Positions 7,999 to 17,366 are shown, counted from the stretch's first letter. The stretch is DNA of 64,000 nucleotides from Actinomadura sp. J1-007 (GCF_009793335.1 NZ_WING01000001.1:4836001-4900000), one strand, 5' to 3'. The notes: generated from the sequence alone by a model not told the origin. A program made the numbers and translations.

Positions 7999-9297
7999 AT
8001 GGGCTGGCTGGCGGGAGTGCTGATCCTTTTCTTCGGCCTCCTCGCGTCCATCGCGCTGCACGAGCTCGGGCACTTCTCGTTCGCCAAGCTCTTCGGGGTG
8101 CGCACGACGCAGTTCATGGTCGGGTTCGGCCCGACGATGTGGTCCCGGCACAAGGGCGAGACCGAGTACGGCGTGAAGTGGATCCCGCTCGGCGGCTACA
8201 TCCGCATGATCGGGATGCTGCCGCCGCGCAAGGGCGACGCCCCGGGCCAGGTGCGGCAGATCAGCACCGGGCCGTGGCAGGGGCTGATCGAGTCCGCCCG
8301 GGGCGCGGCGCTGGAGGAGGTCCGCCCCGACGACGGCGACCGGGTCTTCTACGCCAAGAAGTGGTGGCAGAAGCTGCTGATCATGTTCGGCGGCCCCGCC
8401 ATGAACCTGATCCTCGCCGTGCTGTTCTTCGCGATCCTGCTGATGGGCATCGGCACCAACCAGTCGCAGCCGGTGATCAACGAGGTGTCGAGGTGCGTGG
8501 TCCCCGCCGCGCAGGCCGGTTCGAAGGACTGCCCGGCGAACGCCCCGCCCACCCCGGCGGCGCAGGCGAACCTCCAGTCCGGCGACCGGATCACCTCGTT
8601 CGACGGCAAGAAGATCACCGAGTACGCCGCGCTCCAGCGCATGATCCGCGACTCGGGCGGCCGGACCGTCCCGATGACCGTGGAGCGCGGCGGGCGCAGC
8701 CTCGCGCTCAACGTGCCGATCATGCGCAACCAGATGCCCGACCTGAAGGACGACCACAAGACCGTCAACGTCGGCTTCCTCGGGATCACGCCCACGCAGG
8801 CGCTCGAACGGCAGGGGCCGGGCGCCGTCGCGACCACAATGGGCAAGCTCACCAAGCACACGGCGGGCGCGGTGCTGCGGATGCCGCAGAAGATGGTCGG
8901 CATCTGGAACGCCGCGTTCGGCGACGCCAAGCGCGACCCCGAGGGCCCGATCGGCGTGGTCGGCGTGAGCCGGATCGGCGGCGACGTCGCGGCGTCGGAC
9001 CGGCTGACCGGCATCGAGAAGGTCGCCTACTTCGTGATGCTGCTCGGCTCGCTCAACCTCGCGGTCGGTCTGTTCAACATGGTCCCGCTGCTGCCGCTGG
9101 ACGGCGGGCACATGGCCGGGGCGCTGCTCGAAGCGATCAAGAAGTTCTTCGCGCGGCTGTTCGGCCGCCCCGACCCCGGCTACGTGGACGTGGCGAAGGC
9201 GCTGCCGGTGACGTACGTGATGGCGGCCGTGCTCGTCGTCATGGGCGGACTGCTCATCTACGCCGACCTCGTCAACCCCATCAAGTTCGCAGGCTAG
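7999..9297 (+). CDS. rseP: Site-2-type intramembrane zinc metalloprotease (RseP/Rip1 family)
   Basis: 432 residues. The first membrane helix carries the zinc motif HELGH (residues 21-25), a PDZ-like domain follows (about 180-270), and a C-terminal helix carries the second zinc-ligand motif LPLDGGH (near 365-370) after NLAVGLFNMVP. This family (Rip1 in Mycobacterium, RseP in E. coli) cuts anti-sigma factors and other membrane proteins inside the bilayer. In most actinobacteria the gene lies between dxr and ispG. Here neither is adjacent, so this may be a second copy or a moved one. The start is ATG at 7999. Confidence 0.93.
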   Translation: MGWLAGVLILFFGLLASIALHELGHFSFAKLFGVRTTQFMVGFGPTMWSRHKGETEYGVKWIPLGGYIRMIGMLPPRKGDAPGQVRQISTGPWQGLIESARGAALEEVRPDDGDRVFYAKKWWQKLLIMFGGPAMNLILAVLFFAILLMGIGTNQSQPVINEVSRCVVPAAQAGSKDCPANAPPTPAAQANLQSGDRITSFDGKKITEYAALQRMIRDSGGRTVPMTVERGGRSLALNVPIMRNQMPDLKDDHKTVNVGFLGITPTQALERQGPGAVATTMGKLTKHTAGAVLRMPQKMVGIWNAAFGDAKRDPEGPIGVVGVSRIGGDVAASDRLTGIEKVAYFVMLLGSLNLAVGLFNMVPLLPLDGGHMAGALLEAIKKFFARLFGRPDPGYVDVAKALPVTYVMAAVLVVMGGLLIYADLVNPIKFAG

Positions 9298-9339
9298 CCC
9301 CGCTCCGGGCGCCGGGCCGCCAGACCGCCGCGCCGCTAG

Positions 9340-9550
9340 TCCCGCCTGCCCGCCCGTCCCGCGGGGCCGTCCGCCCGCGCGCCGTCCGCCCGCGCGCCGC
9401 CCGTCCGCGCGCCGTTCCGCCTGCCCGCCCGTTCCGCGGGCCGCTCGTCCCGCCTGCCCGCCCATCCCGTGGGGCCGTCCGCCCGCGCGCCGCCCGCTCG
9501 TGCGCCGTTCCGCCGCCCGCTCGTGCGCCGTTCCGCCGCGCGTGCCGTTC
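9340..9550. repeat. GC-only degenerate repeat tract between two genes
   Basis: The gap between the protease and the cysteine desulfhydrase is almost all G and C. A ~44-bp unit beginning TCCCGCCTGCCCGCCC appears at 9340 and again at 9448, differing at only about two positions. Shorter pieces (GTCCGCCCGCGCGCC, GCTCGTGCGCCGTTCCGCC) recur between and after them. No credible coding sequence is seen. It may act as a terminator region for the convergent genes. Confidence 0.8.
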
Positions 9551-9560
9551 GGTCGTGCGG

Positions 9561-10658
9561 TCACCGTTCGGCGGGCATCTCGCCGGTCTTGAGGAAGTCG
9601 CGCAGGACGGCCAGGTAGGGGGCGATGTCGAGGCCCTGCCCGGCGAGCCAGGCGTCCGACCCGTAGGTGTGGGCGTAGCGCTCGCCGCCGTCGCAGATCA
9701 GCGTGACGACGCTGCCGCGCTCGCCGCGCGTGCGCATCCCGGAGATCAGCTCGGCCGCGCCCCACATGTTGGTGCCCGTCGAGCCGCCGACGTCGCGCCC
9801 GCTGACCTCGGCCGTCCACCGCATCGCCGCGATCGACGCCGCGTCCGGCACCTGGATCATCCGGTCGATCACGGTGGGCAGGAACGACGGCTCCACGCGC
9901 GGCCGGCCGATCCCCTCGATCCGCGAGCCCGGCGCGGTCCGCTCGGCGTCGCCGTCGGCGAACGAGCCGAAGAACGCCGAGCCCTCCGGGTCGACGACCG
10001 CGAGCCGCGTCTGGAACCGGCGGAACCGCGCGTACCGGCCGATCGTCGCGGACGTCCCGCCCGTCCCGGCGCCGACCACGATCCAGGACGGTTCGGGGAA
10101 GCGCTCCAGCCGGAGCTGCTCGAAGATCGACTCGGCGATGTTGTTGTTGCCGCGCCAGTCCGTCGCCCGCTCGGCGTAGGTGAACTGGTCCATGAAGTGC
10201 CCGCCGCACTCGCGCGCGAGCCGCCGCGACTCGTCGTAGATCGTCGTCGGGTCGTCCACCAGGTGCGAGCGGCCCCCGTAGAACTCGATCAGCTCGATCT
10301 TCTCCGGCGAGGTGGACGCGGGCATCACCGCGACGAACGGCAGCCCGAGCAGCCGCGCGAAGTACGCCTCCGACACCGCCGTGGACCCGCTGGACGCCTC
10401 GATGATCGTGGTGTCCTCGCGGATCCAGCCGTTCGCGAGCCCGTACAGGAACAGCGACCGCGCGAGCCGGTGCTTCAGCGACCCGGTCGGGTGGACGGAC
10501 TCGTCCTTGAGGTAGAGGTCGATGCCCCACTCCGGCGGCAGCGGGAACACGTGCAGGTGCGTGTCGGCGCTGCGGTTGGCGTCGGCCTCCACCTTCCGGA
10601 TGGCCTCGGAGATCCACGCCCGGCACCCGGGATCGCAGCGGTCCACGACGCGGCCCAT
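9561..10658 (-). CDS. cds1: PLP-dependent L-cysteine desulfhydrase (Cds1 type)
   Basis: 365 residues of the fold-type II PLP family that includes cysteine synthase. PTGSLKHRLA carries the PLP lysine (Lys62), SSGSTAVS forms the substrate loop and VGAGTGGTSATIGRY is the phosphate-binding loop. The overall pattern (RVVDRCDPGCRAWI at the start, ICDGGERYAHTY near the end) matches the mycobacterial Rv3684/Cds1 group, which releases H2S, pyruvate and ammonia from cysteine. The ATG at 10658 has AGGGG upstream and is preferred to an ATG seven codons earlier. Confidence 0.88.
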   Translation of the reverse strand: MGRVVDRCDPGCRAWISEAIRKVEADANRSADTHLHVFPLPPEWGIDLYLKDESVHPTGSLKHRLARSLFLYGLANGWIREDTTIIEASSGSTAVSEAYFARLLGLPFVAVMPASTSPEKIELIEFYGGRSHLVDDPTTIYDESRRLARECGGHFMDQFTYAERATDWRGNNNIAESIFEQLRLERFPEPSWIVVGAGTGGTSATIGRYARFRRFQTRLAVVDPEGSAFFGSFADGDAERTAPGSRIEGIGRPRVEPSFLPTVIDRMIQVPDAASIAAMRWTAEVSGRDVGGSTGTNMWGAAELISGMRTRGERGSVVTLICDGGERYAHTYGSDAWLAGQGLDIAPYLAVLRDFLKTGEMPAER

Positions 10659-10805
10659 GCCGCCACCCCTCTCGATCATCCTTGATCGTTGCGTACCCCA
10701 CGATATCCCCGCACGTCACCGCCGCCCCCGCCGGCGGCTCCCGGCCGGGCGACGACCGGACCGAACGCGCCGGACCGGGGGCATCATGGGGCGTACGGGG
10801 GGAAC

Positions 10806-11699
10806 ATGACCGAAATCTTCGACCAGCGCATCGTCGCCACCGGCCGGCTGCCGCTGTTCGGCTTCTTCGTGGCGTTCATCGTCACGTTCGTGCTGACCAG
10901 GATCAACGTCCGGCTGATCCGGGCGGACGTGCGCTGGTGGTTCAAGAACGTCAAGGCGGGCGACCTGCACATCCACCACGTGGTGTTCGGGGTGGTGCTG
11001 ATGCTGGTGGGCGGGGTCGCGAGCCTGGCGATCCCGGACAGCGCCCGCGCGCTCGGCCCGCTGAACGTCGCGGCGGCCGTCGTGTTCGGCATGGGCGCCG
11101 CGCTCGTGCTGGACGAGTTCGCGCTGATCCTGCACCTCAGCGACGTGTACTGGACCGAGAAGGGCCGCGCGTCGGTGGACGCGGTGTTCGTGGCGCTCGC
11201 CGTCACGGGGCTGCTGCTGCTCGGCATCCGCCCGTTCGGCTTCGAGGGGACCGACCCCGACCCGGGCGGGACGATCGGCCGCACGCTCTTCGTCGGCGGC
11301 TACGGCGCGTCGGTGGTCGCCAACCTGGTGCTGGCCGTGATCACCCTGCTGAAGGGCAAGATCTGGACGGGCCTGCTGGGCCTGTTCGTGCCCGCCCTCC
11401 TGATCGTCGGCGCGGTCCGGGTGGCCCGCCCCGGCTCGCCCTGGTCCCGTTGGCGGTACGACCCGGACTCGCGCAAGTACCGCCGCGCCGTACGGCGGGA
11501 GGAGCGGTTCCGCAGGCCGCTGATCCGCGCCAAGATCTGGGTGCAGGAGTTCATCGCGGGCCGCCACGACCTCATCCCGCCCGACCTCCGCCAACGCAAG
11601 GAACACCGCAAAGAGCGCAGAGAAGAACGCCGCGAGGACCGCAAAGGCGACCGCCGCGAGGAACGGCGCGAACGCACAGGCACCAAGACCCCCCACTGA
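10806..11699 (+). CDS. Integral membrane protein with a basic C-terminal tail, unknown function
   Basis: 297 residues. Five to six membrane segments lie between residues ~15 and 215, with a histidine-containing stretch HIHHVVFG near residue 58 and an acidic LDEFALILH segment. The last ~40 residues are almost all Arg, Glu, Lys and Asp (RKEHRKERREERREDRK) and are probably a long charged cytoplasmic helix. I do not recognise a family with a known role. The ATG at 10806 has a G-rich ribosome site. It is divergent from the cysteine desulfhydrase, which shares its promoter region. Confidence 0.8.
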   Translation: MTEIFDQRIVATGRLPLFGFFVAFIVTFVLTRINVRLIRADVRWWFKNVKAGDLHIHHVVFGVVLMLVGGVASLAIPDSARALGPLNVAAAVVFGMGAALVLDEFALILHLSDVYWTEKGRASVDAVFVALAVTGLLLLGIRPFGFEGTDPDPGGTIGRTLFVGGYGASVVANLVLAVITLLKGKIWTGLLGLFVPALLIVGAVRVARPGSPWSRWRYDPDSRKYRRAVRREERFRRPLIRAKIWVQEFIAGRHDLIPPDLRQRKEHRKERREERREDRKGDRREERRERTGTKTPH

Positions 11700-11749
11700 C
11701 CGAACGCCTCCCGACCCGCCACGAGCGTCGAGGACCCAGGTCAGACAGA

Positions 11750-12215
11750 GGATGCGTCCAGGCAGGACACCTGGACGTGCCGTCCGGCGGGCCGTCCGAG
11801 CGTGTGGTCAGCCGGACGGGGCGGCCGAACGGAGTGATCGGCTCGGTCAGCCGGACGCAGCGTCCGCGCAGGGCACGTGGACTTGTCGTCGGCGGGCCGT
11901 CCGGGCTCGTCGTCTGGTGGGCCGTCTGGGCGTGTTGTCAGGCGGATGGGGCGTCCGGACGGGGCGGTCGGCTCGGTCAGCCGGACGCGGCGTCCGGGCA
12001 GGGCACCTGGTCTTGTCGTCCGGCGGGCCGTCCGGGTGTGTCGTCAGGCGGACGGGGCGATCGGCTCGGTCAAGCGGATGCGGCGTCCGCGCAGGGCACC
12101 TGGGCGTGCCGTCCGGCGTGCCGTCCGGGCGTGTCGTCAGCCGGGCGGGGCGGCCGAACGAGGCGATCGGCGCGGGTCAGGCAGACGGGGCGTCCGGACG
12201 GGGCGATCGGTTCGG
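11750..12215. repeat. Tandem ~93-130 bp repeats, four to five degenerate copies
   Basis: Four long units start at about 11750, 11853, 11983 and 12076, each opening GGAYGCRGCGTCC-GCAGGGCAC-TGG and closing GATCGGCTCGGTCAGC. A partial fifth ends near 12215. Units vary in length by internal gain or loss of a GGCGGGCCGTCCGGGCGTGTCGT-like piece. Units abut directly without unique spacers. All frames are open because of composition, but no plausible protein is seen. The tract fills the whole gap between the membrane protein and the ligase gene. Confidence 0.85.
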
Positions 12216-14151
12216 TCAGGTGGGTGGGGGGTCTGGTGGGTCGTCCGGTGGGGCGTCCAGGAGTGGGGCGACCGCGCGGACGGTGTCGATGGTGTCGGCC
12301 TCGGAGGCTGACTTGTCGGGCCGGTAGCGGAGGACGCGGGCGAAGCGGAGCGCGATGCCGCCGGGGTAGCGGGGGCTGCGCTGGACGCCGTCGAACGCGA
12401 TCTCGACCACCAGCTCGGGCCGTACGCGGACGGTCCAGTCGTCCTCGCTCACGGCGATGGCGCGCAGCGCCTCGGTCTGCCAGGCGAGCAGCTTGTCGGT
12501 GAGCCCCTTGAACGTCTTGCCGAGCATCACGAACCCGCCGCCCTCGGGGTCGCGGGCGCCCAGGTGCAGGTTGGACAGCAGGCCCCTGCGGCGGCCGTGG
12601 CCCCATTCGACGGCGAGAACGACCAGGTCGAGGGTGTGCCGGGGCTTCACCTTGATCCATCCAGCGCCGCGCCGTCCGGCCGTGTAGGGCGTGTCGAGCG
12701 ACTTGACCAGCACGCCCTCGTGGCCGCGCGCCACGGCGTCGTCGAAGAGAGCCTTGGCCTCGGCCGGATCGGCGGTGACGACGCGCGGCATCCGCAGCCG
12801 CTCGGGGACGGCGCGGGCGAGCGCGGCGTCGCGTTCGGCGCCGGGCGCGTCGAGCAGATCGTCGCCGTCTAGGTGCAGCACGTCGAACAGGAACGCCGAC
12901 AGTGGGACGGGCTCGGCGCCGTCACGGGCGCGGGTACGGGTGGCGGTGCGCGCGGCCGTGACCTGGAACGGGTGCGGCGAGCCGTCGGGCCGCAGCGCGA
13001 TCAGCTCGCCGTCGAACACCGCTTCGCGCACGGGCAGTCCGCGAACGGCCTCGACCACCTCGGGCAGCCGGGAGGTGATCTCGTCGAGCGTTCGGGTGAA
13101 CACGCGCACCTCGCCGTCGCGGACATGGATCTGCGCCCTGATCCCGTCGAGCTTCCACTCGACCGCGACCGCCTTACCGCCGCCCTCACCTTCAGCGCCC
13201 TCGGCCCCGTCCGCCCCGTCCGCCCGGTCCGCGCCGTCCCCGTTGTCCGCCCGGTCCGCGCCGCCCGCGCCCTCAGGGTCGTCCGCGCCCTTAGGGCCCT
13301 CAGCGCCGTCTCCGGCCTTGGCGGCCTTGGTGCCTTCTGTGCCGTCAGGGCCGTCCGCGTCCGCTGCGGCCTTAGCTTCCTTGGCGCCGTCCGCGCCATC
13401 CGCCTGATCCGCGCCCTCGGCCCGGTCCGCGCCGTCCGCCCGGTCCCCGCCGTCCGCCCGGTCCACGCCGTCCGCATTCACGGCGTCCTTAGTGTCCTTA
13501 GCCCCTTGGCATTGGCTGCGGGTGTGGGCTTCTGGGGGCGGCGCGCAGTTTGGTGAAGGCGGCTTCTACTGAGGGTTGGGAGGCGGCGAGCATGGGGCGG
13601 ATGGGGCGGCCTACCTCCAGGGTGAACGAACGGAGGCCCTCGGAGCCGTCCGCGAGGGCGGCTACGGCGACGGGGCCCAGCGCGCCGCGCAGCATGGCCG
13701 CGCGCCGTACCTCGGCGGCCTTGACGTCGGCCGCGGCGGCGATCGCCTCGGCCATCACGCCGTCGAGCGCGCCCTGGCGCAGCTCGCCCGACAGCAGGCG
13801 GAGCAGGAAGCCCTGCTCGGCGCGCGTCGCCCGGCCGAACAGGGCGCCGACCAGCTCGCGCCTGCGGGCCACCGAGCCCTTGCCGGCCACGGCGCCGATC
13901 TCGGTGAACGCGGCGTCGACGTCGGCGACCGTCAGGGCGGGCTCGGCGGCCGGGGGCGGCGCGTCGCGCAGGGCCGCGTAGCCGACGCCGATCTGCCGCT
14001 GGGGCAGCTCCCCGGACAGGTAGGCGACCACGATGGCGGCCTCGCCGGGGCCGGCGTCGCGCAGGCAGCCCGCGAGCGCCGCCACCTTGGCCTTGCGGGC
14101 CGAGGCGCCGGCGACCGTCTCGGACGTCCGGGCGATCTCCGCGAGCAGCAC
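12216..14151 (-). CDS. ATP-dependent DNA ligase with Ala-Asp-Gly insert (frameshifted)
   Basis: A mycobacterial LigB-like ATP-dependent ligase in two pieces. The N-terminal DNA-binding domain (starting MLLAEIARTSETVAG at 14151, through RPIRPMLAASQPS) runs to a stop at 13498. The nucleotidyltransferase domain then has the nucleophile motif VEWKLDGIR, VFDGELIAL, EGVLVKSL and WIKVKPRH, followed by an OB-fold domain. Two lost bases, in the runs at 13534-13538 and 13502-13505, would join them through a KPTPAANAKG linker. Between domains lies a ~110-residue tract of ADG/ADRADG-like repeats (about 13170-13490) just before the active lysine. Such ligases act in repair. Confidence 0.85.
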
Positions 14152-14299
14152 CCCTCCATTGTGGGCATGGGGTACGACATTCGATCTCGGCGGGGCCCTG
14201 GTCAGGCGCCGCCGGGCTCATTACCTTTCGAGGGGTAGGCGAGGACCGGTCCAGATCCAGGTACGCCAGAAGCCCGGCAGGGGAGTGAGGAGCGGGGGA

Positions 14300-15094
14300 G
14301 TGGGCCTTCCGCGTTCGTCCGAGTCGTTCCAGCGGGTGTACTCGGCCCCGGAGCCGCCGAAGGCCGCCCGCAGGCCGCGCGTGCTGGCGCTCGTGATCGC
14401 GGCGGTGTCGTTCGTCGTGGCCGCCGTCGCGGTGTTCCTGCTCGTGCCCGGCGGCGGGGACGGGGCGTCCCGGACGCCCGACCGCGACAGGGCCGCGCCG
14501 CCCGCCGCGTCGCCCGGCGAGCCGTCCGCGCCGTCCGAGCCGTCCGGGAAGCCGTCCGCGTCGTCCGAGCCGTCCGCGTCCCCGAAGCCGCCGCAGGCGC
14601 GGCCGTTCGGTTCGCTGCCCGCCCCGTGTACGTCGGTGAAGCAGGACACGATCAAGCGGATCGTCCCGGGGGCGCGGCGGTCCGAGCAGTCCAACTCGAC
14701 GCTGACGACGTGCACGTTCTCGTCGGGCGGCGACGGCTTCCGCTGGCTGCGCGTCGAGGGGCACCTGTACGCGCCGGGCAACACCGGGACGCCCGTCGAG
14801 GACGCCAAGCGCTACTACGACGCCCAGTGGCGGCAGGCGCACGGCGCGACCCTCGAACGCACCCTCAGCCTGGAGGGCGAGTCCGGGCTCGGGGACGAGG
14901 CGTTCCTGTGGTTCAAGGCCGACAAGGGCATGCCGACCGTCGTCGGGCAGGCGACGGCGCGGTTCCGCAACGCGGTGGTCACGGTCGGCTACAGCGAGCA
15001 GGCGCCGGGCAAGGGCGACGCCGCCGAACGCGAGCGGGCGTGCCTGGCGAAGGCGCGGGAGGTCGCGGCGGAAGTGCTCGCGGGCCTGCGTTAA
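14300..15094 (+). CDS. Membrane-anchored extracellular protein, unknown function
   Basis: 264 residues. A short cytoplasmic part, one membrane helix (about residues 30-52, LVIAAVSFVVAAVAVFLL) and a Pro/Ser/Ala linker with repeated SEPSG-like units lead to a ~145-residue outer domain. That domain has two cysteines early (PCTSVK and LTTCTF) and ends near a third in RACLAKAR. The layout resembles DUF3558-type actinobacterial surface proteins, but I am not sure of the family. GTG at 14300 is chosen because GAGGAG lies 7 bases upstream; the open frame runs much further left across the divergent ligase promoter. Confidence 0.75.
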   Translation: MGLPRSSESFQRVYSAPEPPKAARRPRVLALVIAAVSFVVAAVAVFLLVPGGGDGASRTPDRDRAAPPAASPGEPSAPSEPSGKPSASSEPSASPKPPQARPFGSLPAPCTSVKQDTIKRIVPGARRSEQSNSTLTTCTFSSGGDGFRWLRVEGHLYAPGNTGTPVEDAKRYYDAQWRQAHGATLERTLSLEGESGLGDEAFLWFKADKGMPTVVGQATARFRNAVVTVGYSEQAPGKGDAAERERACLAKAREVAAEVLAGLR

Positions 15095-15159
15095 ATCATT
15101 TCTGACCTGAATCGGCCGATCATCGCATATGCGTTGTCAATTGCTCCTAGGGTGTTTCG

Positions 15160-15349
15160 GTAAAGGGGAGGGAGGCGCCGGTCGCGCTCCCGAGCGACCA
15201 TGGGCGGCCGGCGCGATCGAACGCCAGGGGAGGAGGAGGTCGACGACGTGACCGCGCAACCGGTTGGAGTGTCCTGGGTCTAGCCGACCCAGGTGAGCAC
15301 TGACGCTGACGTCGAACGGGCCGCGGAGTGGACTCTCACTCCGCGGCCC
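15160..15349 (+). ncRNA. Candidate structured small RNA in a convergent gap
   Basis: Between two convergent genes lies a stretch with nested inverted repeats: GGTCGC/GCGACC inside GCGCCGG/CCGGCGC, then the perfect hairpin CCTGGGTC-tagcc-GACCCAGG, then a terminator-like stem. TTGTCA about 15136-15141 could be a -35 element, but no clear -10 is seen. No gene lies downstream on this strand for over 3 kb, so it is not a leader. It may be an RNA gene or only structured read-through sequence. Confidence 0.3.
15318..15349. terminator. Perfect 13-bp terminator hairpin
   Basis: GGGCCGCGGAGTG and CACTCCGCGGCCC pair perfectly around a six-base loop. It lies between the convergent membrane-anchored protein gene and the diiron oxygenase gene and could end transcription from either side. 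Confidence 0.8.
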
Positions 15350-15494
15350 TCGCCGTCCGCGCCGCCGGACCAATGCCGCGGGCACCCGCCGACCATTCGC
15401 ACGCCTTTTCGAGGGTGCCTGCGAGGCCCCTTCGAATGGTCCGATCGTGCCATCGTTTAATGTGACGCCGGGCACCCGGACAATGGAACGGGTT

Positions 15495-16479
15495 TCAGTT
15501 CCCTTCGAGCAGCCCGGCCCGCACCCACACGTCCCGCGCGCGCCCGTCCAGGAACCCGACCTCGTCGAAGAACGCCGTGCACTTGCGGAACGCCCACGTC
15601 ATCGTCGCCCGCCGGTGCGGGCTGCGCGCGGCGACGCGGCGGGCCAGCCTCGGGTCGAGCCCGACGGCCTCGTAGCAGGACGGGTGCACGACCTGCCCGG
15701 CCATCATCCGGGTGAGCTGCGCCAGCCCGAGCGCGGCGGCCCGGCGCCGCAGCGGCGAGGCGTTCGCGACGAGCCGCTTCAGCTCCTCGCGCGCGTACTT
15801 GATGTGCCGGGCCTCCTCGATCACGTGGATCCTGGTGACCTGCCGGATCATCGGCTGGATGTCCTCGTCGGGGAACGTCAGCCGCTGGAACGCGTCGGTG
15901 AACTCCTCCACGACCAGCGTCCCGGCGAACATCGGCATCGGGTCGTACACCGCGCCGACGAGCTTGGCCGCCTGGTACTCCAGCGCCCGCGGCCGGTGCG
16001 TGCGCAAGCCGCACGTCCGCACCATCCGCCCGAACATCACCGAGTGCCGGCACTCGTCGGCGATCTCCGTCAGCGCGTACGCGACGTGCTCGCTGTCGTA
16101 GCGGTGCCGGTAGGCGTGCATCACCAGCGACTGCATCAGCATCATCTCCGACCAGATGCCGAACGAGGCGATGCTGCACATCTCGCGCTTGGACAGCTCG
16201 ACCCGCTGCCGGTGCGTGAGCCCGTCCCACAGCGGCGTCTCGTAGATCGACAGGAGCTGCGGGGGAGGTAGAACCGGTCCGGGTCCTGCTCGGCGTCCCA
16301 GTCCACGTCCACGTCGGGGTCGAACGAGTGCTTGCGGGACGTGCGCAGGAGCCGTTCGGCCACGGTCTCCCGGTCGGTCAGCTCCAGCGTGTGGTCGCCG
16401 TCCCTGCACCGGATCCGCGCGGTCCAGGTGCCGGGACGCCTCTCGGGGGACGTTCCTTCAGGGGGACAGAGGAGGTCAT
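15495..16479 (-). CDS. AurF-like non-haem diiron oxygenase (two frameshifts near the start)
   Basis: About 327 residues once repaired. ATG at 16479 has GAGAGGAG upstream. The frame breaks at CCCCC runs (plus-strand G runs 16445-16449 and 16261-16265); adding one base to each joins MTSSVPLKER, LTDRETVAERLL, PDRFYLPP and QLLSIYETPLWDG into one protein. The body has the diiron pattern of the AurF family (amine N-oxygenases and relatives): EMMLMQSLVMHAYRH, EIADECRHSVMF, LVVEEFTD and HVIEEARHIKYAR. It is the third gene of an operon with an SDR and a second diiron protein. The substrate is unknown. Confidence 0.85.
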
Positions 16480-16502
16480 GGCCGGCTCCTCTCGCCGACG
16501 GG

Positions 16503-17366
16503 TCAGCCTTGCGGCGACGGGATGCGTGCTAGGAGGCGGAGCGAGGAAGGGGAGACCCGCGACAGCGCGTGCAGCAGGCGCCCTTCGAAGTTGACGGGGA
16601 CGAGGGGCTTGTTCTTGACGATGGCGTCGACGATGCGCTCGGCCACCTTCTCCGGCGGGTAGTTGCGCATCCGCAGGCCCCTCTCGGCGCGGGCGCGCAG
16701 GGCCTCCCGCTCGGCCTCGCCGACGCCGACGATCGTCGCGTTCTTCATGATCGAGGTGTTGGCGAAGCCGGGGCAGACGGCGGTGACGCCGATGCGCGAG
16801 CCGGCGAGCTCGGCCCGCAGGCACTCGCTCAGCATCATCACGGCGGCCTTGGTCGTGCAGTACGCGGGCAGGGTGCGCGACGGCGAGTAGGCGGCGGCCG
16901 ACGCGACGTTGACGATGTGGCCGCCGAGGTTGGGCTTGTCGGGCTTGTTGGGCAGGTTCGCGACGCGGTCGGCCATCTGCCGGCCGAACAGCCGCGACCC
17001 GTGGACGACGCCCCACAGGTTCACGCCGAGGATCCGCTCCCAGTCGGCGACGCCGGTGTCGAGGAACGGTCCGGTGACGGCGATCCCGGCGTTGTTGACG
17101 ACGATGTCGGGGACGCGGTGCGCGTCCTTGACCTCGGCGGCGAACGCCTCCATGGCGGCGGCGTCGGCCACGTCCACCTGGTAGGCGGCGCCGGACGAGC
17201 CGAGCGTCTTGGCGAGGGCGACGGTGCGTTCGGCGGACGGCAGGTCGATGTCGGCCGCGATCACCGTCGCGCCGCGTTCGGCGAGCGCGAGGGTCGTGGC
17301 CCGGCCGAAACCGCTGCCGGCTCCGGTGACGACGGCGAGCGCGCCGTCGAAGTGCGCGAGTGGCAT
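16503..17366 (-). CDS. SDR-family oxidoreductase
   Basis: 287 residues, with the cofactor loop TGAGSGFG near residue 13, NNAG, a catalytic Ser and the active-site YCTTK, so a working short-chain dehydrogenase. The preferred ATG at 17366 has GGAGG six bases upstream. The long C-terminal part (ERGLRMRNYPPEKVAERIVDAI) matches the broad group of lipid- and steroid-related SDRs in actinobacteria. It lies between two diiron proteins, with only 23 bases to the next gene, and probably handles an alcohol or ketone made or used by them. Confidence 0.9.
   Translation of the reverse strand: MPLAHFDGALAVVTGAGSGFGRATTLALAERGATVIAADIDLPSAERTVALAKTLGSSGAAYQVDVADAAAMEAFAAEVKDAHRVPDIVVNNAGIAVTGPFLDTGVADWERILGVNLWGVVHGSRLFGRQMADRVANLPNKPDKPNLGGHIVNVASAAAYSPSRTLPAYCTTKAAVMMLSECLRAELAGSRIGVTAVCPGFANTSIMKNATIVGVGEAEREALRARAERGLRMRNYPPEKVAERIVDAIVKNKPLVPVNFEGRLLHALSRVSPSSLRLLARIPSPQG

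Noticed and set aside
7947..10719. Very long open frames on both strands (over 900 codons)
   Set aside because: They overlap the protease and desulfhydrase genes out of frame and translate to Arg/Pro/Gly-rich sequence without domains.
11750..12215. CRISPR array
   Set aside because: Units of about 100 bp abut directly, with no regular spacers between short identical repeats, and no cas genes are nearby.
15160..15349. Riboswitch
   Set aside because: No gene follows on the plus strand for over 3 kb and no known aptamer core was recognised.
15137..15475. A 112-codon minus-strand open frame
   Set aside because: No ribosome site or domain, and it covers the terminator and structured stretch; unlikely to be a gene.
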